DNA of 64,000 nt. Origin: Pseudomonadota bacterium (GTDB lineage Bacteria; Pseudomonadota; Gammaproteobacteria; Xanthomonadales; Xanthomonadaceae). This document shows positions 1 to 12,739 of this stretch, piece by piece. The DNA is taken from assembly GCA_018242365.1 (NCBI GenBank), contig JAFECB010000016.1:1-64000 (forward strand), read 5' to 3'. Position numbers and translations under genes: made by a program. Positions within the stretch are counted from its first letter, which is position 1. The number at the start of each line of letters is the position of its first letter. Below the pieces are notes generated by a model, which made no database searches, was not told the origin of the DNA, and saw only the letters and a list, made by a program, of their open reading frames with translations.

Positions 1-104
1 GCAAATGCGCAAAAGTCGCGCTGGTGGCCTGCATGCGCGTCCTGCTCATCCGCCTCAACGCCATGATCCGCGACGCCTCGGAATGGAGGATGGCCGCCGG
101 GTAG
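1..104 (+). mobile_element. 3' end of an IS110-family transposase (cut by the window edge)
   Basis: Reading from base 3 gives a short open frame that ends at the TAG at 102-104. It contains KVALVACMRVLL followed by NAMIRDASEW, which is the typical C-terminal tail of IS110-family transposases (Transposase_20 domain, the DEDD/serine recombinases guided by a bridge RNA). Only about 33 residues are inside the window, so completeness cannot be judged. The stop codon is followed within about 10 bases by a truncated REP-like string (GTAGGAGC on the minus strand, 112-124). This suggests a short right end and insertion into a REP. The family call rests on a short but distinctive motif. Confidence 0.75.
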
Positions 105-111
105 TCAAGAC

Positions 112-124
112 AGTTGCTCCTACA
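112..124 (-). repeat. Truncated GTAG-type REP
   Basis: On the minus strand this reads TGTAGGAGCAACT. The first eight bases after the T, GTAGGAGC, match the head of the REP repeats seen at 33018, 39633 and 43126 (GTAGGAGCGCACC), and the match then breaks off. The TAG in it is the stop codon of the PP-loop ATPase gene. The break faces the IS110 remnant. The match is short, so this is tentative. Confidence 0.4.
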
Positions 125-793
125 GGTGCAGCATGAAATCGGTATAGGCGAACCGCCCATCGCGCAGCAGGGTGTCGCCACGCGTCACGTCTATCGGACC
201 GGCAAACATCGGGCCGGCCGACACGCAGGTGTGGAATTCGCCGTTCTCGCCGCAGGGATCGATGCCGGGTGGCAAATCGCGCAGCAGCTCCACATCGAAT
301 GCGCGGCCAGAAAAGCGGCCATTGAGCTGGGTGGTGTCCACGCAACACAGGTCCGCGCGCAGGCCGCTGGATTGCATCTGTTTCGCAAGTGCCGTTGTAT
401 CGCTGTCGAACAATGGGAACAGCGGCGTCCAGCCCAATCGCTGCACAGCGCTTCGCGCCAGTTGCGGATGTCCGGAAGGAACAGGTCGCCGAAGGCGATA
501 TGCGCGATGCCGGGCCAGCGTGATTGCGCCCGTTGCAGGGCATCCTCGAAACTGGCTTCGTACCGGGCGTTGTCGCAGGCCTGCGGAATCCGTGCCTCGA
601 CCACCGGCAGGCCAGCGGCCGCCGCCTGCGCATGCAGCACGTCGACCCGGATGCCCTGCATCGAGATGCGCTCGAAGCCTTCGGTAATGGTGGTGAGCAG
701 GCCGACCACGTCGACATCACGCTGTTGACGCAGCACATGCAGCGCCCACGCGGCGTCCTTGCCGCCACTCCATGACAGCAATGCAGGGATCAT
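120..793 (-). pseudogene. PP-loop ATPase of the diphthine-ammonia ligase-like family (DUF71), frameshifted
   Basis: The N-terminal part (793 down to about 447) has the ATP-pyrophosphatase loop SGGKDAAWALH, then GLLTTITEGFERISMQG and FGDLFLPDIRNWREAL. The C-terminal part (446-120) is in another frame and has PLFPLFDSDTTALAKQM and PCGENGEFHTCVSAGP, a hallmark of the family. The two halves join if one base is added near 445-447: the minus strand reads GCGCTGTGCAG, and an extra G restores EALVQRLGW. Bacterial members are thought to be ATP-dependent amidoligases of unknown substrate. It lies 28 bp after the degV-type gene on the same strand, so the two are probably cotranscribed. It is either a recent pseudogene or a sequencing error; both halves are otherwise well conserved. 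Confidence 0.8.
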
Positions 794-821
794 CGGATGG
801 GGGGCGGCGTGACCACTCCGC

Positions 822-1763
822 TCACTCGAACGCCTTCGCCTCCGCCGCGAAGCCCACCGCCAACGCGCCCTTGCCGACGTTCACGATGCCGGGCAGGCCC
901 ATGAAGGTTTCGAGGACAGTGACGTTCCGATCCGCGCAGACCTCACGCAGCCGGGTGTAACCGGGCATTGCGCGCATCTCGGCAAGATCGCCGCCGTAGG
1001 ACAGTGCCACGGTCGGGGTCAGCAGGCCGCTCTTGACCCGGCTGCTGGTGAAATCGAGCATCTTGGCGGTCGCGTTGCCGAGGCCCTTGACCTTGCCCAC
1101 CGGCCCGGTTTCGCCACGGTTGCAGTGCAGGATCGGCTTGATGTCGAGTGCGGTGCCCATGAAGGCACTGAACAGGCTGACACTGCGGTCGCCGCGAACG
1201 CGCGTGCGGTTGCGCAGATAGTGCAGGTCGGGCACGACCATGTAGGCGTGCACGTTCTGCACCACCGATTCGAGCTGGTGGCGAATCTTCGGCGGGGCTT
1301 CGCCTTCATCACGCAGGCGCGCCGCCTCGGCGATGACCACGGCCGGGCCGGGGAACACGTTCTGGCTGTCGATCACGCGCAGGGCGAACGGCGTGGTATT
1401 GCCGGCTTGGGCGCGGATCGGCTTGTAATCGTTCAAGATCGAATAGCTGGCCTGCACCGCGTTGTCGTAGATGCCGCTGCGGCTGGCCGCAGTGGTGATG
1501 CAGAACACGTAGTCGTAGTCGAACACCAGCTTGTTCAGGAACAGGTCGTGCACGTCCTGCACGCTGTAGGGCGTACTGACCGCTTCGAACGCGCGCTCGC
1601 CGGTTTCGCCACTGAGGAAGCTCATTGTCGCTTCCTCGTTGCGAACGTCGGCCAGCACCGCGTTGCCGATCTGGATCGTGACCGGCATGACGGTGATGTT
1701 TTCTTTTTCGAGGAAATCATTCGGCACGTCGCAGGCCGAATCCATGATGATGCCGATGCGCAT
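822..1763 (-). CDS. DegV family fatty acid-binding protein
   Basis: A full-length DegV-fold protein of about 313 residues. It opens with RIGIIMDSACDVPNDFL, the conserved DSxCDxP block that begins DegV proteins. It carries VSLFSAFMGTALDIKPIL in the middle and a Gly-rich C-terminus. DegV proteins bind a fatty acid; in Gram-positives, FakB homologues present it to the kinase FakA, but the partner in gammaproteobacteria is unclear. Two ATGs are possible, 1769 and 1763. I chose 1763 because GAGGGG lies at proper Shine-Dalgarno spacing from it and nearly abuts the upstream one. The frameshifted PP-loop gene follows 28 bp downstream. Confidence 0.88.
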   Translation of the reverse strand: MRIGIIMDSACDVPNDFLEKENITVMPVTIQIGNAVLADVRNEEATMSFLSGETGERAFEAVSTPYSVQDVHDLFLNKLVFDYDYVFCITTAASRSGIYDNAVQASYSILNDYKPIRAQAGNTTPFALRVIDSQNVFPGPAVVIAEAARLRDEGEAPPKIRHQLESVVQNVHAYMVVPDLHYLRNRTRVRGDRSVSLFSAFMGTALDIKPILHCNRGETGPVGKVKGLGNATAKMLDFTSSRVKSGLLTPTVALSYGGDLAEMRAMPGYTRLREVCADRNVTVLETFMGLPGIVNVGKGALAVGFAAEAKAFE

Positions 1764-1991
1764 GCTCATCCCCCCTCAGGGACCATACTGGCGTGAACGT
1801 ACCGCAAATCGCGGCGATTTGCACAGGATGGAAGTCACGGGCAGTGACGGGCGTCGCGATTCCGGGGACGGATTCCGTCAGGCGCGATCCCTGGTCATGT
1901 TGCAGCTGCCCGCATGGGCTGGGGGTAGGATGCTTGCGCGGGTGCAGCATGCGCCGGCGACCTTGCGCAGAGCAACGGACAGGAGCGCGTC

Positions 1992-2525
1992 ATGAAACCA
2001 GCCGAACTCGTGGATTTCTGGCGTGATGCCGGGGCCGGCAAGTGGTTCCGGGGCGGGGCGGCGTTTGACGAGGCATGCCGGTCGCGGTTTGGCGAACTGC
2101 ACCATGCGGCCGCGCGTGGCGAGCTGGACGGCTGGTTGCGCGACGCCGAGGGAGCCTTGGCACTGGTGCTGCTGCTGGACCAGATCCCGCGCAATATCTT
2201 CCGGTCCAGCGCACACGCGTTCGCCACCGATCCGCTGGCCCGCCTGCATGCCGGTGCCGCGATTGCCGCGGGCTTCGACGCGCAAGTCGATCCCGCACTG
2301 CGCCTGTTCTTCTATCTGCCGTTCGAACATTCCGAGGCGATGGATGACCAGGACCGTTCGGTCGCCCTGTTCAAGTCACTTGGGCCCGGTGCCTATCTGG
2401 ATTACGCCGTCATCCATCGTGATGTCATCGCCAGGTTCGGGCGTTTCCCGCACCGCAACCGCGCGCTGGGGCGCGCATCCACGCCCGATGAACAGGCGTG
2501 GTTGAACGCGGGTGGCGGGTTTTGA
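1992..2525 (+). CDS. DUF924 family protein
   Basis: A 177-residue protein matching the DUF924 family: an N-terminal VDFWRDAGAGKWFRGG block, then ALVLLLDQIPRNIFR and LRLFFYLPFEHSE, and the C-terminal FGRFPHRNRALGR. These motifs are characteristic of this all-helical, TPR-like family, whose function is not established. The ATG at 1992 is preceded by AGGAG at 1981-1985. It is transcribed divergently from the degV gene and converges on the glutaredoxin fusion gene, whose stop lies 3 bp away. Confidence 0.88.
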   Translation: MKPAELVDFWRDAGAGKWFRGGAAFDEACRSRFGELHHAAARGELDGWLRDAEGALALVLLLDQIPRNIFRSSAHAFATDPLARLHAGAAIAAGFDAQVDPALRLFFYLPFEHSEAMDDQDRSVALFKSLGPGAYLDYAVIHRDVIARFGRFPHRNRALGRASTPDEQAWLNAGGGF

Positions 2526-2528
2526 GCC

Positions 2529-3452
2529 TCAGTAACGGGTGACCGCGGGATCAAGATCCGCCCACGCCACGATGCCGCCATTGACGTTGTAGACCTTGCT
2601 GAAACCCAGCGCGCGGAAGTGCTCGGCCACTTGCGCGCTGCGTGCCCCGGAGTGACACAGGAAGGCCAGCGGCAGGTCCTTGGGCAGGGCTTCGATTTCC
2701 TCGACGCCGTCATCGAAATTGCGCGTGGCCACCGGGGCCTGCGACAGTGCGCGTTCTTCGACAGGACGCACATCCACGAGGGTCAGACTGCCGTCCTCGA
2801 CGCGCGCGCGGGCCTGCGCCGGCGTCAATACGCCGACTTTCGGCGGCGCGTTGGGGTTGTCGATCACCAAGCCCTTGCCGCGGGCATCATCGGCCCAGTC
2901 GATGCGCATGCCGCGCGCGCGCTGCGCACTGACCAGGTCGAACTGGGCGCGGATGCCTTGCGACTCGCTGGCGATCGCATTGGCGTCCACTTCGCCGAGC
3001 TGCAACTGCGCGTTGAAACCACGGTCGATTTCGATCTGCAGGGCATAGCCGGGGCCGGCGTTCTCCAGTGCTTTCTTCAACATCTCCGCGGCCGCAGGCG
3101 TGATGGTGATCTGCGGCGGCGTGCGGTCAGGTGCCTGCAGGCCCAACGCCGCGTGCAGCTCACCGCTGGCGGCCATCTGGGTGATGATGTCGGCACCGCC
3201 GACCAATTCACCGTGGATGTAGAGCTGCGGGATGGTGGGCCAGTCGCCGAAGATCTTGATGCCCTCGCGGATTTCCGGATCGGCCAACACGTTGACGTGG
3301 CCATAGGTCGCGCCAGCGGCGTCCAGCGCGCCGACCGCCTTGGCCGAGAAGCCGCATTGCGGCGCGTCCGGGCTGCCCTTCAGGAACAGGACGACGGGAT
3401 GGGCGGCCAGCACCGCTTCGATGCGGGCACGCAGGGCAGGTTCAAGGGACAT
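2529..3452 (-). CDS. Monothiol glutaredoxin - HesB/IscA-like - rhodanese fusion
   Basis: A 307-residue, three-domain protein. Residues 1-105 are a Grx4/GrxD-type monothiol glutaredoxin with the PQCGFSAK active site (Cys about 33) and DWPTIPQLYI; such proteins bind and carry [2Fe-2S] clusters with glutathione. Residues about 113-205 resemble the A-type carrier (HesB/IscA) fold but lack its cysteines, so this part probably cannot hold a cluster by itself. Residues about 215-307 are a rhodanese domain with active-site loop FLCHSGARS (Cys about 266) and VYNVNGGIVAW. Fusions of this kind are known in xanthomonads. The role is probably Fe-S cluster trafficking with sulfur transfer. The gene follows the aminotransferase on the same strand, with structured repeat copy A between them. 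Confidence 0.9.
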   Translation of the reverse strand: MSLEPALRARIEAVLAAHPVVLFLKGSPDAPQCGFSAKAVGALDAAGATYGHVNVLADPEIREGIKIFGDWPTIPQLYIHGELVGGADIITQMAASGELHAALGLQAPDRTPPQITITPAAAEMLKKALENAGPGYALQIEIDRGFNAQLQLGEVDANAIASESQGIRAQFDLVSAQRARGMRIDWADDARGKGLVIDNPNAPPKVGVLTPAQARARVEDGSLTLVDVRPVEERALSQAPVATRNFDDGVEEIEALPKDLPLAFLCHSGARSAQVAEHFRALGFSKVYNVNGGIVAWADLDPAVTRY

Positions 3453-3520
3453 GGCAGGACTTCCGGAACACGAAGGGAAGTCGCCATTTTACGGCTTTGC
3501 GCGGCGTGGTCGCTGATCGA

Positions 3521-3666
3521 GGGAACCTCTTGTCGATTCAAAGGTTCCCGCCAGCCATGGATGGCTGGCCGCGAATCAATCATGCCAGTGATTGATTCGT
3601 GTGAGCCGAGTCCGGGCCTTGACCGGACTCGGCGTGGGCTGACAACTCCAGGATGGAGTTGTTCAG
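3521..3666 (+). repeat. Five-hairpin dispersed repeat, copy A
   Basis: Consecutive hairpins: 3521-3549 (GGGAACCT/AGGTTCCC), 3550-3569 (GCCAGCC/GGCTGGC), 3572-3599 (CGAATCAATCA/TGATTGATTCG), 3606-3632 (CCGAGTCCGG/CCGGACTCGG) and about 3639-3666 (CAACTCCA/TGGAGTTG within CTGA...TCAG). The same order of hairpins recurs at 19038 and 54665 with different but still paired stems. This copy lies between two minus-strand genes and ends 8 bp from the stop of the aminotransferase. Its first hairpin differs from those of copies B and C. Confidence 0.85.
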
Positions 3667-3674
3667 ACCCAATC

Positions 3675-4931
3675 TCAGGCCACCGCGCTGCGGGGCTTGC
3701 GTTCCGCGCGGCGCGTGAGCACCCGGTCGATGCGCTTGAACACCTCGCCCAGCACCGGCGCTTCCGGCAGCAGGGTGACCCGGAAATGTTCGCGATAGGG
3801 CACGTTGAAGCTGGTGCCGGGGACGATCAGCACGTCTTCCTGCTCCAGCATTTCCAGTGCGAAATCGTGGTCGTCGAAACCCAGCGCGGCATCGCCCACC
3901 ACCCGCGGGAAGCCGTACAGCGCACCGGCGGGTGCTACCAGCGACAGATGCGGGCTGGCAGCGCAGGCATCGATCAGGGCCTTGCGTGTTTCGAACAGGC
4001 GGCCACCGGGGCGGACCAATTCGCCGATGGTGTCGGCGCCATGCAGGGCCTGCTCGATCGCGAACTGACCGGGCACATTGGCGCACAGGCGCAGCGCACC
4101 GAGCAGGTCGAGCGCGTGGTGGAAATCACCGCTGGCCAGCGGATCGCCGGATAGCACCGCCCAGCCGACGCGCCAACCGCAGGCGCGGTGCACCTTGGAC
4201 AGCCCACCAAAGCTCATGCAGGGCAGGTCACCGGCCAATGGCGCGACCGGCTGGAACACTGCGTCGTCGTACAGGATGCCGTCGTAGATTTCGTCCACCA
4301 GCAGCAGCAGGCGATAACGGCGGGCGATCTCGACAATGCGCTCCAGCAGCGGCTTCGGGTAATTGGCGCCGGTCGGGTTGTTGGGATTGATCAGCACGAT
4401 GGCGCGGGTGCGCGAGGACACCAGCGATTCGATCTGCTCGGGGTCCGGCAGGAAGCCGTTGTCGCGGTCGCATTTGTAATAGACCGGGCGGCCGTCGTTG
4501 AGGATGGTGGCCGCCGACCACAAGGGGTAGTCGGGCGAGGGCACCAACACTTCCTCACCCGGATTGAGCAGGGCGCGCAGGGAAATATCGATCAGCTCGG
4601 ACACGCCGTTGCCGACGAATACACGCTCCGGCGAGGCATTCGGGGTGCCGCGCTGGCGGTGGAATTCGGCGATGGCCTCGCGCGCTTCCGGCAAGCCTTG
4701 CTGGTGGGTGTAGGGATCGGTGCGGGCGATGCGGCCGGCAATCGCATCCTGCAGATGCTCGGGCGCACGGAAGCCGAACGCGCCGGGATTGCCGATGTTC
4801 AGCTTGATCAACTTCCGTCCCTGACCCTCCAACTCGCGCGCTCGCCGTGCCAATTCCCCGCGGATTTCGTAGCGGACTTCAGACAGGCGGGTGCGGGTGG
4901 CGATCTTGTTGCGGGGGTTGAAGGCGGACAT
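3675..4931 (-). CDS. alaA: AlaA-like pyridoxal phosphate aminotransferase
   Basis: A class I/II aminotransferase of 418 residues from the ATG at 4931 (MSAFNPRNK). Signatures are LNIGNPGAFGF, the aspartate region PSPDYPLW, INPNNPTGANY, LLLVDEIYDGILYD, and the Schiff-base lysine in GGLSKVHRACGWRVGW. The sequence fits the AlaA/YfbQ group (glutamate-pyruvate aminotransferase), which makes alanine from pyruvate and glutamate. The open frame extends about 94 codons upstream of this ATG, but that part has no conserved sequence. The exact substrate range cannot be read from sequence alone; aspartate or aromatic aminotransferase activity is the alternative. The gene is divergent from rsgA. Confidence 0.82.
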   Translation of the reverse strand: MSAFNPRNKIATRTRLSEVRYEIRGELARRARELEGQGRKLIKLNIGNPGAFGFRAPEHLQDAIAGRIARTDPYTHQQGLPEAREAIAEFHRQRGTPNASPERVFVGNGVSELIDISLRALLNPGEEVLVPSPDYPLWSAATILNDGRPVYYKCDRDNGFLPDPEQIESLVSSRTRAIVLINPNNPTGANYPKPLLERIVEIARRYRLLLLVDEIYDGILYDDAVFQPVAPLAGDLPCMSFGGLSKVHRACGWRVGWAVLSGDPLASGDFHHALDLLGALRLCANVPGQFAIEQALHGADTIGELVRPGGRLFETRKALIDACAASPHLSLVAPAGALYGFPRVVGDAALGFDDHDFALEMLEQEDVLIVPGTSFNVPYREHFRVTLLPEAPVLGEVFKRIDRVLTRRAERKPRSAVA

Positions 4932-5050
4932 TGCGACGGAATTGATTGGGGAAGCGACGCAATAGCCTAGCGGAAATGGGGTGTTGCCGTAGCACTGCCG
5001 CCTGCGCTGGCAGAGGCTAGAATCCGCCACATGACCGCCTTCCCCCGCAC

Positions 5051-6142
5051 ATGACCCGGATCGAAGCCATCGGCTGGCCGCAGCCCGTTGCTCCGCTCTG
5101 GGCCGACCAGTTGGCGCTGCACTCACAGGCGCGACCGGCGCGGATCGTCGAACAGCATCGCAGCGGGTATCGGGTGTCCGAATCGATCGATGCCATCCAT
5201 CCGGCCGAATCATTGCCGGAATGGCAGCGCGCCGGCAGTTATCGCAAGGGCGAGGTCAATCCCGAAGCGCGCCCGGCGGTCGGCGATTGGGTGCTGGTGG
5301 AAGGCGCGGCACCGAACGCACTGCGCATCGTCGCCCTGCTGCCGCGATTTTCCGCGATCAAGCGCGGCGCGGCGGGTGAGCATTACCGCCAGCAGGTGAT
5401 CGCAGCCAACATCGACAGCGTGTTCGTGGTCTGCGGCCTCGATGCCGATTTCAATCCACGCCGGATCGAGCGTTACCTGCTGCTGGTCGCCGGCAGTGGT
5501 GTGCAGCCCATCGTGGTGTTGACCAAGGCCGACAAGGACGGTGCCGATGTCGATGCTGCCTTGCATGACCTGCGTGCGCTGGATGTGCCGGTGTTGGCGG
5601 TGAACGCCAAGGATCGCACCAGTGTTGCCGCACTCGAACCATGGCTGGGCGTTGGCCGCAGCATCGTGCTGGTCGGCAGTTCCGGCGCTGGCAAATCAAC
5701 CCTGACCAATACCTTGCTCGGGATCGAAAAGATGAAAACCGGCGAAGTGCGCGAGAGCGATGCGCGTGGCCGCCACACCACCACCCATCGCGCGCTGACC
5801 GCCCTGCCGTCGGGCGCCTGCCTGATCGATACGCCGGGCATGCGCGAGCTCAAGCCCACCGGCGAGGAGGAAGTGGCGGAGAGTTTTATCGACATCGAGG
5901 CGCTGGCAGCGCAGTGCAAGTTCCGCGACTGCAAGCATGGCAAGGAACCGGGGTGTGCAGTGCGTGCAGCGATCGATGCTGGTGCGCTGGACGCCGAGCG
6001 CGTGGCCAATTTCCTGAAGCTTTCCAATGAAGTCGCCGGCGCGGCCAACCAGTTGGCCTCGCGGCTGTCGCAAAAGGCGCATGCTCGCGTGCAGACCAAG
6101 GCCCTGCACCAGCGACTGGACGAGAAACATGGCCGCCACTGA
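5051..6142 (+). CDS. rsgA: Ribosome small-subunit-dependent GTPase A
   Basis: A 363-residue circularly permuted GTPase. An N-terminal OB-fold region (about 30-115) is followed by the G4 motif LTKADKDGAD, then the P-loop GSSGAGKSTLTN (about 209-220), RHTTTHR and the G3 motif DTPGMREL. The C-terminal zinc-binding part has cysteines and His in CKFRDCKHGKEPGC. RsgA (YjeQ) acts late in 30S maturation, monitors the decoding centre and releases RbfA in a GTP-dependent step. The stop codon overlaps the start of the QEGLA-motif gene by 14 bases, so the two are probably translated together. Confidence 0.95.
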   Translation: MTRIEAIGWPQPVAPLWADQLALHSQARPARIVEQHRSGYRVSESIDAIHPAESLPEWQRAGSYRKGEVNPEARPAVGDWVLVEGAAPNALRIVALLPRFSAIKRGAAGEHYRQQVIAANIDSVFVVCGLDADFNPRRIERYLLLVAGSGVQPIVVLTKADKDGADVDAALHDLRALDVPVLAVNAKDRTSVAALEPWLGVGRSIVLVGSSGAGKSTLTNTLLGIEKMKTGEVRESDARGRHTTTHRALTALPSGACLIDTPGMRELKPTGEEEVAESFIDIEALAAQCKFRDCKHGKEPGCAVRAAIDAGALDAERVANFLKLSNEVAGAANQLASRLSQKAHARVQTKALHQRLDEKHGRH

Positions 6143-7385
6143 CGCGATTTCCCGCCACGCCGCACTTGACGCCCGCATGGCACGGGCCGCCAAGGGCATT
6201 CGCCTGCTCAGCATGGCCAGCTGGCCGGCCAGCATACGCAACGAATTTCTCGATGGATTTGCGCTGGGCAAGGTCAAGCTGCCCGCCTACCAATACCCGT
6301 CGCATGATTTCAGCGATGCGCGCCGCGAGTTCGAGGCGATCGCTGCGGCTGCCGATGCGTCGCACCCGCTGGGGCGGTATCTGGTGGAATCCGCGCGCGA
6401 TTGGGATCTGGCGGCGCAGCTGCTGGAATGCCTCGGCACGCGGCGTGCCGGCGAGCTGTCGCAGTCCCTGTTCGGCGGGCCCGAGCACGTCCTGCCCGGC
6501 GGTGCGACCACCCGCGAGGCGGCCAATCATTTCATTTCCGTTGCCGATGAAATGGACCAGGAATTGCTGGCGCCGGCCGAGCAGGTCGAAATCTCGGCGA
6601 CCTCGCTGGCGTTGCAGTTGCAGGCCAAGCTTGATGATTTCTTCGATGGGCGGGTGATCACGGTCGAGCTTGACGCCGATCTCACCGCCAAGGCGGCCGC
6701 GGGTGCCACCCGCATCCGCGTGCGTTCCGGGGCGGCGTTCTCGGACTACGACCTGCAGCAATTGCTCCAGCACGAAGCCTTCGTGCACTCGCTGACCGCG
6801 CTCAATGGCCAGCAGCAGACCGTGTTGCCAAGCCTGGCGCTGTCATCGCCGCGCACCACCGCCACCCAGGAAGGGCTGGCGGTGTTCGCCGAGCAGATCA
6901 CCGGCAGTATCGATATCGAGCGCATGAAACGCGTCAGCCTGCGCATCGAGGCGGTGGCGATGGCGCTGGAAGGCGCAGATTTCATGGCGGTATTTCGCTA
7001 TTTCCTCGATGCCGGGCAAAGTGACGTGGAGAGCTTCACCTCGGCGCAGCGCGTCTTCCGTGGCGTGCCCACCACCGGCGGCTGCGCCTTCACCAAGGAC
7101 ACCGTCTACCTGCGCGGCCTGATCGGCGTGCACACGTTTTTCCGCTGGGCGCTCAAGCACGGCAAGCTGCGCCTGTGCCGGCTGCTGTTCGCGGGCAAGA
7201 TGACCCTGGCCGATGTGCAGCGCTTCGAGCCGCTGTTCGGCGAGGGCGGGTTGGTCGAGCCGCGCTGGCTGCCTGAGTGGGTGGCGCGTGCCAATGGTTT
7301 GGCGGGTGCGTTGGCGTTCTCGCTGTTCGCCAATCGGATCCGCCTCGAACAGTTGGCGGCCGTGGACACCGTCACCGATATCTGA
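6129..7385 (+). CDS. QEGLA-motif metallopeptidase-like protein (DUF1704, tyrosine/MATCAP-like)
   Basis: A 418-residue protein with the two hallmark motifs of the DUF1704 family: LLQHEAFVHSLTALNG (HExxxH, about residues 213-218) and TQEGLAVFAEQITG (about 247). The HExxxH with a downstream Glu fits a zinc metallopeptidase. Bacterial members are often named flavohemoglobin expression-modulating QEGLA motif proteins, and eukaryotic relatives (MATCAP) are carboxypeptidases acting on tubulin tails. The ATG at 6129 lies inside the end of rsgA and is the first in-frame ATG after plausible coupling; the frame remains open further upstream. The substrate is unknown. Confidence 0.85.
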   Translation: MAATDAISRHAALDARMARAAKGIRLLSMASWPASIRNEFLDGFALGKVKLPAYQYPSHDFSDARREFEAIAAAADASHPLGRYLVESARDWDLAAQLLECLGTRRAGELSQSLFGGPEHVLPGGATTREAANHFISVADEMDQELLAPAEQVEISATSLALQLQAKLDDFFDGRVITVELDADLTAKAAAGATRIRVRSGAAFSDYDLQQLLQHEAFVHSLTALNGQQQTVLPSLALSSPRTTATQEGLAVFAEQITGSIDIERMKRVSLRIEAVAMALEGADFMAVFRYFLDAGQSDVESFTSAQRVFRGVPTTGGCAFTKDTVYLRGLIGVHTFFRWALKHGKLRLCRLLFAGKMTLADVQRFEPLFGEGGLVEPRWLPEWVARANGLAGALAFSLFANRIRLEQLAAVDTVTDI

Positions 7386-7458
7386 CGCCGGGACGGGTTT
7401 CGGTTCCGCTCACGCGCGAGCCGCTATGATCATTGGCCCGATCCCCGGACAGGCAACG

Positions 7459-9774
<2,316 letters not shown>

Positions 9775-9950
9775 CGCGCAGGCGGCGAGATCCGAATGTG
9801 ATCGGTCGGGAGACGTCCCGGCCGGTCTTTCTCGTCAAATTTCTTGAATATCCGGGTAAAACATTATTTTTGGCTGCGCCGCAACATGCACGCGACGGGA
9901 TGCTTGCTAGACTGGGGCCTCGACTGGCTTTCCACCTCCCGGAGTGCGCG

Positions 9951-12641
<2,691 letters not shown>

Positions 12642-12660
12642 GGTGCTGCTGATGTTCGCG

Positions 12661-12685
12661 AAAGGCGGCCGAGGGGCCGCCTTTT
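12661..12685 (+). terminator. Rho-independent terminator after aceE
   Basis: Perfect 10-bp stem AAAGGCGGCC/GGCCGCCTTT (12661-12670 with 12675-12684) with a GAGG loop and a short T run. It lies 20 bp after the aceE stop codon and before the start of the nuclease gene. The A and T runs on both sides would also let it work on the opposite strand. Confidence 0.85.
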
Positions 12686-12739
12686 GCTTTGTTGCACCCG
12701 CTTTCGTACCCTGGAACCGTCGTGCCTTCGGGGTATCGC

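Noticed and set aside
9775..9950. Promoter pair TTGAAT/CATTAT before aceE
   Set aside because: The spacing is about 12 bases, too short for a sigma-70 promoter; left as an unassigned AT-rich patch.
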